Positions 1-5,081 of a stretch of DNA of 5,081 bases are shown here, one piece after another. The stretch spans positions 1 to 5,081 of the forward strand of contig JAGYOT010000179.1 of the NCBI GenBank assembly GCA_018399455.1, in the 5' to 3' direction. The translations under genes were made by a program, and so were the position numbers. Below the pieces are notes generated by a model, which saw only the letters and a program-made list of their open reading frames with translations, was not told the origin of the DNA and did not search any database. The stretch comes from Desulfobacterales bacterium (GTDB lineage Bacteria; Desulfobacterota; Desulfobacteria; Desulfobacterales; Desulfosalsimonadaceae). Positions within the stretch are counted from its first letter, which is position 1, and every line of letters starts with the position of its first letter.

Positions 1-116
1 ACAAGTTTTAAAAGACTGAGCGGCAGAATAGAAAACCTATACGGAAACTTTCGTAAAAATCTTATTATTTCAAATGGTTTTGCTTAGAATAAAATCTTTA
101 TATGCGAATTAAAGGC

Positions 117-142
117 ATCTTTGTTTGACAAAGTTCAAAGAT
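117..142. promoter_or_regulatory. Inverted repeat overlapping the distal promoter candidate
   Basis: ATCTTTG (117-123) and CAAAGAT (136-142) are perfect 7-bp inverted arms with a 12-bp spacer. A second CAAAG lies inside the spacer (129-133), so shorter alternative dyads overlap the large one. The dyad covers the -35 region of the promoter-like pair at 121-148 and ends just before its -10 hexamer, a typical place for a repressor operator. No cognate regulator is encoded in the window, and AT-rich DNA produces such repeats by chance, so this remains a candidate. Confidence 0.3.
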
Positions 143-148
143 TATAAT
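121..148 (+). promoter_or_regulatory. Candidate distal sigma-70-type promoter
   Basis: A perfect TATAAT occurs at 143-148. The hexamer 16 bp upstream is TTGTTT (121-126), which matches the -35 consensus at three of six positions. A full TTGACA is present at 125-130, but it is only 12 bp from the -10 and so badly spaced for the same polymerase contact. Transcription from here would start near 155 and give proV a leader of roughly 245 nt. The call rests on the perfect -10 and the position upstream of the operon. Confidence 0.3.
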
Positions 149-217
149 ATTGATTATTACTTGAGATGAGGCGAGCTAAATTGATTTAGTAAAAATTAGG
201 TTTTTTTATTCGTTTTT

Positions 218-227
218 CCGATATCGG
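218..227. repeat. Palindrome CCGATATCGG flanked by T-runs
   Basis: CCGATATCGG is a perfect 10-bp palindrome with TTTTT directly before it and TTTTTTG plus seven more Ts after it. As RNA it could fold only into a very short hairpin with about three GC pairs, so it is a poor intrinsic terminator even though a T-run follows. As DNA it could be a protein-binding site in a flexible or curved T-rich stretch. Function is unknown. Confidence 0.25.
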
Positions 228-259
228 TTTTTTGTTTTTTTCTTCGTCAGCCGTTATTA

Positions 260-275
260 TTGATCAGTTAATCAA
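260..275. promoter_or_regulatory. Candidate CRP/FNR-family operator
   Basis: TTGAT (260-264) and ATCAA (271-275) are perfect inverted half-sites separated by 6 bp. The half-sites are those of FNR, but the canonical FNR spacing is 4 bp. The 16-bp overall length and N6 spacer are those of CRP-type sites. A CRP/FNR-superfamily regulator is therefore conceivable but not demonstrated. The site lies about 65 bp upstream of the proximal -35-like hexamer, a possible activator position. Confidence 0.2.
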
Positions 276-327
276 GTTGCAATAAGCCCTCTGTGCTTCC
301 ATGTTTTGGGAATGCGATGGCGGTTTT

Positions 328-363
328 TTGACACAACGGGTTTTCAGTGCGTTTAGGTATGAT
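328..363 (+). promoter_or_regulatory. Weak proximal promoter candidate for proV
   Basis: A perfect TTGACA lies at 328-333. The best downstream -10-like hexamer is TATGAT at 358-363, but the spacing of 24 bp is longer than a sigma-70 promoter normally tolerates. The hexamers at the normal 17-18 bp distance (around 351-357) match poorly. If active, it would give a short leader in front of the proV ribosome binding site. A primer-extension or TSS map would decide between this and the distal candidate. Confidence 0.2.
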
Positions 364-398
364 CCAATATACAAAAACTGAGACAAGGAATATTTACT

Positions 399-1652
399 AT
401 GGCAGACAATGCAGCCAGCCCCAAGGAGCGGATGCGGGTCGAAAACGCTTTCAAAATCTTTGGCGGTGATCCGGAAGAAGCTTATGCGCTCATTGGGCAG
501 GGCAAAAAAAAGGACGAGATTTACAAGGAAACCGGTTTGACCATCGGTGTCCAGGATGCCAATTTTACCGTTTACGCAGGCGAGATTTTTGTCATCATGG
601 GACTTTCCGGTTCAGGCAAATCCACCCTGGTCCGGATGCTCAACCGGTTGATCGAACCGACATCCGGCAAGATCATTCTTGAAGGTCAGGATATTATGCA
701 GCTGGATACCAAGGAACTGGTCGAGATCCGCCGGAAATATATGAGCATGGTGTTTCAGTCCTTTGCGCTGATGCCGCATTTGACGGTACTCGAAAACGCC
801 GCCTTCGGCCTTGAAATCATGGGCTTTCCTGAAAAAAAACGCAAAGATCGCGCCATGAGCGCCCTTGAGCAGGTAGGACTTGACCATGTGGCCAACAGTT
901 ATCCGCGCTCTCTTTCCGGCGGCATGCAGCAGCGCGTCGGACTTGCCCGGGGGCTGGCGGTGGACCCTGACATTATGCTGATGGACGAGGCATTTTCAGC
1001 GCTTGACCCCCTGATCAGGACTGAAATGCAGGACGAGCTTTTAAAGCTTCAGGAAGGCAGCGACCGAACCGTTGTCTTCATCTCCCATGACCTGGACGAG
1101 GCCATGCGGATCGGCGACCGCATCGCGATCATGGAGTCCGGTCGAATTGTCCAGATCGGGGCGCCTGAAGAGATTATGAAGCATCCCGCAGATGACTATG
1201 TCAGGGCTTTCTTCAGGGGCGTGGATCCCACAAACGTCTACAAAGCAGGCGATATCGCAACGACTACCCAGGTAACCTTTCCGCTTCACAAATCCGGACT
1301 CAGAGCGGTCAGGCAGCGGTTAAACGAATTTGACCGGGAATACGCCTATGTGCTCCGCAAAGACCGGACCTATGTCGGCGTTGTCTCCCTTACCCGCATC
1401 CAGGAAGCGCTTGAAGACGAAACCATCAATTCACAGGATATCACCCCCGCTTTTCTCGAAGGCATCGAGCCGGTCGGTGAAGAGGCCAGCCTTCAGGAGG
1501 TGCTGCCGAAACTAACTACTTATGAGTGCCCGGTCCCCATCGTGAACGCGAACAACAAATATGTTGGAACCATTTCGCGCTACCTGTTCCTTCAAACCCT
1601 TACCCGCGACAGCAACCAAACCGAGCCGGCGGAAGCGCAGCAGGAGGCATAA
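399..1652 (+). CDS. proV: Glycine betaine/proline betaine ABC transporter ATP-binding protein ProV
   Basis: This 417-residue cytoplasmic ATPase powers uptake of glycine betaine and related compatible solutes through the ProVWX importer. An N-terminal extension typical of ProV (residues 10-50) leads into the nucleotide-binding domain. Visible motifs are Walker A GLSGSGKST (68-76), Q-loop Gln120, signature LSGGMQQRV (172-180), Walker B DIMLMDEA (191-198, catalytic Glu197), D-loop SALD (200-203) and switch His230. Segments such as FSALDPLIRTEMQDEL and FISHDLDEAMRIGDR are near-identical to what I recall of E. coli ProV. Residues from about 285 to 400 form two CBS-like units; in the related OpuA importer such domains sense ionic strength, so the same is inferred here. 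Length is close to E. coli ProV (400). The start is supported by AAGGAA 8 bases upstream. Its stop codon directly abuts the proW start, indicating co-transcription and probable translational coupling. Confidence 0.97.
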   Translation: MADNAASPKERMRVENAFKIFGGDPEEAYALIGQGKKKDEIYKETGLTIGVQDANFTVYAGEIFVIMGLSGSGKSTLVRMLNRLIEPTSGKIILEGQDIMQLDTKELVEIRRKYMSMVFQSFALMPHLTVLENAAFGLEIMGFPEKKRKDRAMSALEQVGLDHVANSYPRSLSGGMQQRVGLARGLAVDPDIMLMDEAFSALDPLIRTEMQDELLKLQEGSDRTVVFISHDLDEAMRIGDRIAIMESGRIVQIGAPEEIMKHPADDYVRAFFRGVDPTNVYKAGDIATTTQVTFPLHKSGLRAVRQRLNEFDREYAYVLRKDRTYVGVVSLTRIQEALEDETINSQDITPAFLEGIEPVGEEASLQEVLPKLTTYECPVPIVNANNKYVGTISRYLFLQTLTRDSNQTEPAEAQQEA

Positions 1653-2498
1653 ATGCTTGATATTTATAAACATACAATTCCACTGGATGACTGGATTGCA
1701 CTGGCCGTTGATTGGCTGGTGGGTAACTTCAGGCCGCAGTTTCAGGCCATCAAAGTGCCGATTGAAATCATGCTCAACGCCATTGACGATCTGCTCCTAT
1801 GGCTGCCCGAAGAGATCGTCCTGCTGGCTTTTCTGGTTATCGGCTGGAAGGCTGCAGGCTGGAAAGTCGGGGTCTTCAGCATTATCTCGATGGCCTTTAT
1901 CGGGTTTACCGGCCTTTGGGATGAGACCATGACCACTCTGGCCATGGTGATTTCCGCGGTTATCGTGGATGTTTTGATCGGCGTGCCCCTGGGCATATTC
2001 TCCTCGCGAAGCAACCGGTTTGAGGCCATTTTAAGGCCGCTCCTGGATGCCATGCAGACAACCCCCGCATTCGTTTATCTGGTACCGGTTGTCATGCTTT
2101 TCTCCATCGGAACCGTTGCCGGCGTTATTGCTACCATCATTTTTTCCATGCCGCCGATCATCCGCCTGACCAACCTGGGGATCCGCCAGGTGCATCCGGA
2201 ATTGATCGAGGCCACTTATTCCTTTGGCGCCACCAAACGCCAGGTGCTCTGGAAAGTCCAGATCCCTTTGGCGCTTACCACCATCATGGCCGGGTTGAAT
2301 CAAACGATCATGCTGTCTCTTTCCATGGTTGTTATCGCATCCCTCATCGGTGCCGGCGGCTTGGGCGTACCGGTTTTTGAAGGCTTGAACAGCCTGCAGG
2401 TCGGCCTGGCCGGCATCGGCGGCCTTGGCATCGTGCTGATGGCCATGGTGCTGGATCGCATCACTCAGGCGTTAGGAGCTGGCAAGGAACAGGAATAG
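1653..2498 (+). CDS. proW: Glycine betaine/proline betaine ABC transporter permease ProW
   Basis: This 281-residue inner-membrane permease forms the translocation path of the ProU importer and couples to ProV. Hydrophobic segments are visible at about 54-72, 74-90, 93-116, 138-163, 214-235 and 251-269. The binding-protein-dependent permease (EAA) loop that docks onto the ATPase is at 186-207, with EATYSFGATKRQVLWKVQIP and its conserved Gly192. The region QTTPAFVYLVPVVMLF (135-150) and the stretch SLIGAGGLG (230-238) are characteristic of the ProW/OpuAB family. At 281 residues it is shorter than E. coli ProW (about 354), mainly because the long N-terminal tail is reduced to roughly 50 residues. 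The ATG follows the proV stop codon without a gap, and its AGGAGG ribosome binding site (1642-1647) lies inside the end of proV. Confidence 0.96.
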   Translation: MLDIYKHTIPLDDWIALAVDWLVGNFRPQFQAIKVPIEIMLNAIDDLLLWLPEEIVLLAFLVIGWKAAGWKVGVFSIISMAFIGFTGLWDETMTTLAMVISAVIVDVLIGVPLGIFSSRSNRFEAILRPLLDAMQTTPAFVYLVPVVMLFSIGTVAGVIATIIFSMPPIIRLTNLGIRQVHPELIEATYSFGATKRQVLWKVQIPLALTTIMAGLNQTIMLSLSMVVIASLIGAGGLGVPVFEGLNSLQVGLAGIGGLGIVLMAMVLDRITQALGAGKEQE

Positions 2499-2547
2499 TT
2501 CATAATTTGGCTGTTACAAACAACCGCAAAACAAAAGGAGGTTATCC

Positions 2548-3591
2548 ATGAAACGTTTTCTAACATGCACCGGTCTGGCATTACTTGTTTTTGCCGCATG
2601 CCTGATGGCATTTCCCGGCGGGACTTTTTCCGAGGATCTTCCCGGTAAAGGCAAAACCGTAGAACCGGGCTGTGCCACATGGACCACCGGATTTTTCCTG
2701 GAAGCGCTTTATTCCAGGGCCTGTGAAGATCTCGGCTATGAGGTCGAAGATCCCAAAAAGCTGGCTGCCCCCATCTTTTACCGAAACATGGCCATGGGCG
2801 ACCTAAACTTCTGGGCCAACGGCTGGTTTCCTTTGCACGACGAGTTTTTGCCCAACAACTGGGAAGAAACATTGTCCATGGCCGGCACGGTGGTCAGGGC
2901 CGGCGCGGTCCAGGGCTACCTGGTCTCCAAGGAGCATGTGGAGAAATACGACATCAAATCCCTGGATGACTTTAGACGCGAAGAGGTCAAAGAGGCCTTT
3001 GATGCCAACAACGACGGAAAAGCCGACATGGTCGCCTGCCCGCCTGGCTGGGGCTGCGAAAAAACCATCGCATTTCATATGGATGCCTATGACCTTTGGG
3101 ACGATATCAACCTGATCAAAGCCGGCTACAGCGCCGGAATGGCTGATGCGCTGGCGCGTTATGACGAGGGCCAGCCCATTTTCTTCTATACATGGACGCC
3201 GAACTGGACCGTATACAAACTCAAACCCGGCGAAGATGTGATGTGGATCAATGTTCCCGAAATCGTCCCCAAGGAAGGACAGAAGGGTCTCGAAGCGGAT
3301 ATGGTCGCCAAGGGGCTTACCGGCACCGTTACCGATCCCTGTAAAATGGGCTTTGTGGCAAACGACATCCGCGTGGTGGCCAATAAGGACTGGATCGAAA
3401 AGAATCCGGCCATTAAAACCATGTTCTCCCTGATGTCGGTTCCTTTCCCCGATATCGCCGAGCAGAACAACAAGATGTTTGAGGGCGAGGACAAAGAGGA
3501 AGACATTGAACGCCATGTGGACGAATGGATTGAGAGAAACCAGGACAAGTGGGACGCATGGCTGGCTGCAGCCAAGGCGGTGGCCAAATAA
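2548..3591 (+). CDS. proX: Periplasmic glycine betaine/proline betaine-binding protein ProX
   Basis: This 347-residue exported protein captures betaines in the periplasm and delivers them to ProW. Residues 1 to about 26 form a signal peptide (Lys-Arg start, hydrophobic core 5-22). The three tryptophans of the E. coli ProX betaine cage (mature Trp65, Trp140, Trp188) correspond to Trp93 in NGWFPLH, Trp168 in CPPGWGCE and Trp216 in YTWTP. The spacings of 75 and 48 residues are the same, so the quaternary-ammonium site is intact. Cys164 and Cys170 flank the second Trp as in E. coli. A calcium-loop-like DANNDGKAD lies at 152-160, also a family feature as I recall it. Cys42, Cys59 and Cys265 appear additional. 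Cys18 in the hydrophobic core follows FAA, a poor lipobox, so a soluble periplasmic form is favoured. AAGGAGGT at 2535-2542, 5 bases before the ATG, predicts strong translation, fitting the excess of binding protein over membrane subunits. Confidence 0.96.
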   Translation: MKRFLTCTGLALLVFAACLMAFPGGTFSEDLPGKGKTVEPGCATWTTGFFLEALYSRACEDLGYEVEDPKKLAAPIFYRNMAMGDLNFWANGWFPLHDEFLPNNWEETLSMAGTVVRAGAVQGYLVSKEHVEKYDIKSLDDFRREEVKEAFDANNDGKADMVACPPGWGCEKTIAFHMDAYDLWDDINLIKAGYSAGMADALARYDEGQPIFFYTWTPNWTVYKLKPGEDVMWINVPEIVPKEGQKGLEADMVAKGLTGTVTDPCKMGFVANDIRVVANKDWIEKNPAIKTMFSLMSVPFPDIAEQNNKMFEGEDKEEDIERHVDEWIERNQDKWDAWLAAAKAVAK

Positions 3592-3612
3592 TTTGAATCA
3601 CCAGACACCGGG

Positions 3613-3635
3613 TCGAAATTGAGTTACAATTTCGA
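3613..3635 (+). repeat. Hairpin downstream of proX
   Basis: TCGAAATTG (3613-3621) and CAATTTCGA (3627-3635) are perfect 9-bp inverted arms around a 5-base loop, starting 21 bases after the proX stop codon. No T-run follows, so it does not look like an intrinsic terminator. It could protect the 3' end of the proVWX message from exonucleases or serve as a DNA dyad. It is the first of three consecutive hairpins in this gap. Confidence 0.55.
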
Positions 3636-3645
3636 TTACCGGCCC

Positions 3646-3681
3646 CTATCCCTCCAGGGGGGACACCTCCTGGGGGGATAG
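3646..3681 (+). repeat. Tandem 15-bp repeat forming a strong GC-rich hairpin
   Basis: Two adjacent 15-bp units, 3651-3665 and 3666-3680, agree at 13 of 15 positions; each has the form CCTCC, one base, GGGGGG. Because each unit is nearly self-complementary, the pair folds into a stem of about 16 bp (3646-3661 with 3666-3681, two G-U pairs) with a GACA tetraloop. Shorter alternative pairings exist, such as CCCCT 3643-3647 with AGGGG 3656-3660. What follows is TTGTGCC, not a T-run, so this is not a canonical terminator. A role in message stability, attenuation between proX and the porin gene, or as a dispersed repeat is possible. Confidence 0.6.
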
Positions 3682-3705
3682 TTGTGCCTGACGGACAATT
3701 CCGGA

Positions 3706-3738
3706 AAACCCCCTTACTGCCTTTTCGCAGAAGGGTTT
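3706..3738 (+). repeat. Imperfect hairpin ahead of the porin-like gene
   Basis: Pairing of AAA 3706-3708 with TTT 3736-3738, CCCTT 3711-3715 with AAGGG 3731-3735 and CTGC 3717-3720 with GCAG 3727-3730 gives a stem of about 12 pairs. It is interrupted by a two-C bulge and a one-A bulge and closed by a six-base loop. A run of seven Ts (3754-3760) lies 15 bases downstream, too far for normal intrinsic termination. The fold ends about 27 bases before the porin-gene ribosome binding site, so it may belong to its 5' leader. Confidence 0.4.
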
Positions 3739-3778
3739 ATATAACTAACATCATTTTTTTAAGAAAAGGAGACAGAGG

Positions 3779-4942
3779 ATGAAGAAGTTTGGTTTATTGG
3801 TTTTGTTTTTATCTGCTTTTTTAATGTGCTTGCCGGCAGCCGGGAGTGCCATGTCAGCCGACGAGTTTTCAAAAATGTATGATCAGCTGCAAAAGATTGA
3901 TATCGGCGGCGCACTGCGGGTACAGTACAATTACAAGGACTGGGATGATAAGCAGGATGAAAAAATCGGAGATTTCGCCTTTGATACCTTTCGGTTCAAT
4001 CTGGATGGTGAAATCGGGGATATGATCCTTTCCGCGGAATACCGGTTTTATCCGGAATATGATTTTACCTGCATCCATCATGGCTGGATCGGTTATAATT
4101 TCAACGAAAACTGGCAGGGTCAGATAGGCGTTCATCAGGTCCCCTTCGGAATCCAGCCTTACGCCTCTCATAACTTCTGGTTCTCAGGCGCCTATTATAA
4201 CGGCTTTGAGGACGATTATGACATGGGTATTAAGGCGCTCTACAACAACGGTCCCTGGGATCTTGCGTTTGCTTTTTACAAAAACGGTGAACTCGGCTCC
4301 CCTTCAGATGCTGACCGATACTCCGTGGATGTCCTGAGCACCGGATTTGAAAATGAGGAAACCAACCAGGGCAATATCCGGGCGGCCTACACGATCACCC
4401 ATAATGACACCTGCAGCACTGAATTTGGAATTTCCGGGCAATACGGCGAAATCTACAATTCCATTACCGATGACACGGGCGATCACTATGCAGGCGCACT
4501 GCACATTGTCGGCAATTACGGCAACTGGAACATTCAACTGGAAGGCGTCCAGTATGAATACGATCCCGAAAATCCGCCGGAAGCAAATGATGATGTCATT
4601 TATGTCGGTGCCTACAGCTACTCCTGGGGCATACCGACCGAAGCCGTCATGGGCATTGCCAACATTGCCTACACCCTGCCGGTTGATTTCGGCCCCATCG
4701 ACAGCCTGACCTTCTACTCGGATAATACCATCATTGATCCGGATAATAGCGATTGGGACGAGACCTGGCAGAATGTTCTGGGATGCCTGATTGCAGCAGG
4801 TCCCGTTTATACCTATATTGACATCATCTCCGCCGAGAATATGCCCTTTATGGGCGGCTCCATGGTAAACAACCTTGATGGGTGGGAATCCTCGTCAGAC
4901 CGCAACACCCGTCTCAACATCAACATTGGATATTACTTCTAA
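3779..4942 (+). CDS. Outer-membrane porin-like beta-barrel protein
   Basis: This 387-residue protein is probably an outer-membrane channel. Residues 1-24 are a signal peptide ending LPAAGSA. Residues 28-40 look helical, and the rest alternates hydrophobic and polar residues in many short aromatic-rich strands, ending in NINIGYYF with the terminal phenylalanine used for outer-membrane insertion. The stretch QIGVHQVPFGIQPYASHNFW (115-134) is reminiscent of the OprO/OprP-like porin superfamily, but the lysine-rich anion path of true phosphate porins is absent. By hand count the mature protein has 57 Asp/Glu against 14 Lys/Arg, which suggests preference for cations or zwitterions or adaptation to salt. 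It also has Cys98, Cys212 and Cys336, uncommon in porins. The start is supported by AAGGAG 7 bases upstream. It lies 187 bp after proX and ends at a strong terminator. Supply of betaine to ProX is inferred from position; the family assignment is uncertain. Confidence 0.75.
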   Translation: MKKFGLLVLFLSAFLMCLPAAGSAMSADEFSKMYDQLQKIDIGGALRVQYNYKDWDDKQDEKIGDFAFDTFRFNLDGEIGDMILSAEYRFYPEYDFTCIHHGWIGYNFNENWQGQIGVHQVPFGIQPYASHNFWFSGAYYNGFEDDYDMGIKALYNNGPWDLAFAFYKNGELGSPSDADRYSVDVLSTGFENEETNQGNIRAAYTITHNDTCSTEFGISGQYGEIYNSITDDTGDHYAGALHIVGNYGNWNIQLEGVQYEYDPENPPEANDDVIYVGAYSYSWGIPTEAVMGIANIAYTLPVDFGPIDSLTFYSDNTIIDPDNSDWDETWQNVLGCLIAAGPVYTYIDIISAENMPFMGGSMVNNLDGWESSSDRNTRLNINIGYYF

Positions 4943-4969
4943 AAGCACGAAAAATTCACAGACATTTCC

Positions 4970-5006
4970 AAAGCGTCCGGAGCGGAAAAGCGCCGGGCGC
5001 TTTTTT
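4970..5006 (+). terminator. Rho-independent terminator after the porin-like gene
   Basis: AAAGCGTCCGG (4970-4980) pairs with CCGGGCGCTTT (4993-5003) in an 11-bp stem with one G-U pair. GC pairs inside the loop (4982-4983 with 4990-4991) can extend the fold. The T-run 5001-5006 follows the GC-rich part directly. It begins 27 bases after the porin stop codon and is the only convincing intrinsic terminator on the plus strand in the window, so it probably ends the porin message and any read-through transcript from proVWX. Confidence 0.9.
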
Positions 5007-5081
5007 ATTGCCGCCGGCCCTTCCTCATCAGGGCTTCAATAAAACATCCAGATCCAAGTCGAAAAACGTTCTTTTCCTCAA

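Larger units (their letters stand above)
1..398. other. AT-rich non-coding leader upstream of proV
   Basis: This stretch has no supportable gene. All frames are interrupted frequently and the base composition is much more AT-rich than the coding DNA that follows, with T-runs concentrated between about 201 and 241. It holds several candidate control sites listed separately: an inverted repeat over a promoter-like pair, a short palindrome between T-runs, a CRP/FNR-shaped dyad and a proximal -35-like hexamer. In well-studied proU operons the upstream region is long, AT-rich and the site of osmotic control. A comparable role here is inferred from position and composition only. Confidence 0.6.

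Noticed and set aside
1..87. Open frame from the first base to a TAG at 85-87 (28 codons), possible tail of an upstream gene on the plus strand
   Set aside because: A 28-codon open stretch in AT-rich DNA is expected fairly often by chance, and I recognise no protein family in it.
201..245. Intrinsic terminator formed by CCGATATCGG and the following T-runs
   Set aside because: The palindrome can fold only into about three GC pairs around an ATAT loop, too weak for termination; the T-run alone is not evidence.
2465..2872. Minus-strand open frame spanning the proW-proX junction
   Set aside because: It overlaps the ends of two confidently assigned genes and the proX ribosome binding site, and its translation has no family character.
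2803..3516. Long open frame on the minus strand antisense to proX (237 codons)
   Set aside because: It lies wholly within proX, has no recognisable domain or convincing start context, and is a shadow of the coding strand's codon usage.
3673..3688. Sigma-54-type promoter for the porin gene (GG and GC dinucleotides at 3674 and 3686)
   Set aside because: Only the GG-N10-GC skeleton fits; the TGGCAC and TTGC elements are poor and the site overlaps the G-rich repeat, which makes GG trivial.
3717..3745. Sigma-70 promoter for the porin gene using TATAAC at 3740-3745
   Set aside because: No acceptable -35 is found 16-18 bp upstream (CTGCCT at 17 bp). It may be active but cannot be supported.
5005..5081. 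Possible 3' end of a convergent gene on the minus strand: one frame stays open from the window edge to a TAA at 5007-5005 (ending FIEALMRKGRRQ), another to a TGA at 5030-5028 (ending DLDLDVLLKP)
   Set aside because: Two frames are about equally plausible, each is under 26 codons, and nothing recognisable distinguishes a real gene tail from chance. Sequence past 5081 would settle it.

Overview
The window carries a complete glycine betaine/proline-betaine ABC importer operon of the ProU type, in the order ATPase, permease, periplasmic binding protein, followed on the same strand by an outer-membrane porin-like gene. A periplasmic binding protein, together with a beta-barrel protein that has an N-terminal signal peptide and a C-terminal phenylalanine, indicates a Gram-negative (diderm) bacterium. 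Coding DNA is moderately GC-rich, while the upstream region is very AT-rich. The acidic character of both exported proteins would fit a marine or salt-adapted organism. The general style recalls sulfate-reducing Desulfobacterota, but that is an impression and cannot be proved from this sequence.

Layout: 1-398 is an AT-rich non-coding leader. It holds a candidate distal promoter overlapped by an inverted repeat, a T-flanked palindrome, a CRP/FNR-shaped dyad and a weaker proximal promoter candidate. proV (399-1652) abuts proW (1653-2498) with no gap. proX (2548-3591) follows after 49 bp with a near-perfect Shine-Dalgarno. The 187-bp gap 3592-3778 contains three consecutive hairpins, the middle one built from a tandem 15-bp repeat. 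The porin-like gene is 3779-4942, and a strong Rho-independent terminator follows at 4970-5006. The last 75 bases hold no supportable gene.

Working model: osmolytes cross the outer membrane through a channel, for which the very acidic porin is a candidate. ProX captures them in an aromatic (Trp) cage in the periplasm and hands them to the ProW permease, and ProV drives uptake with ATP. The two ProV C-terminal CBS-like segments are the likely sensor of cytoplasmic ionic strength. The importer assignment is secure. The porin's link to it rests only on position. The importer is a well-known system. The less ordinary parts are the acidic porin placed next to it and the structured spacer between proX and that porin. 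I saw no clearly new system, CRISPR array, mobile element or RNA gene.
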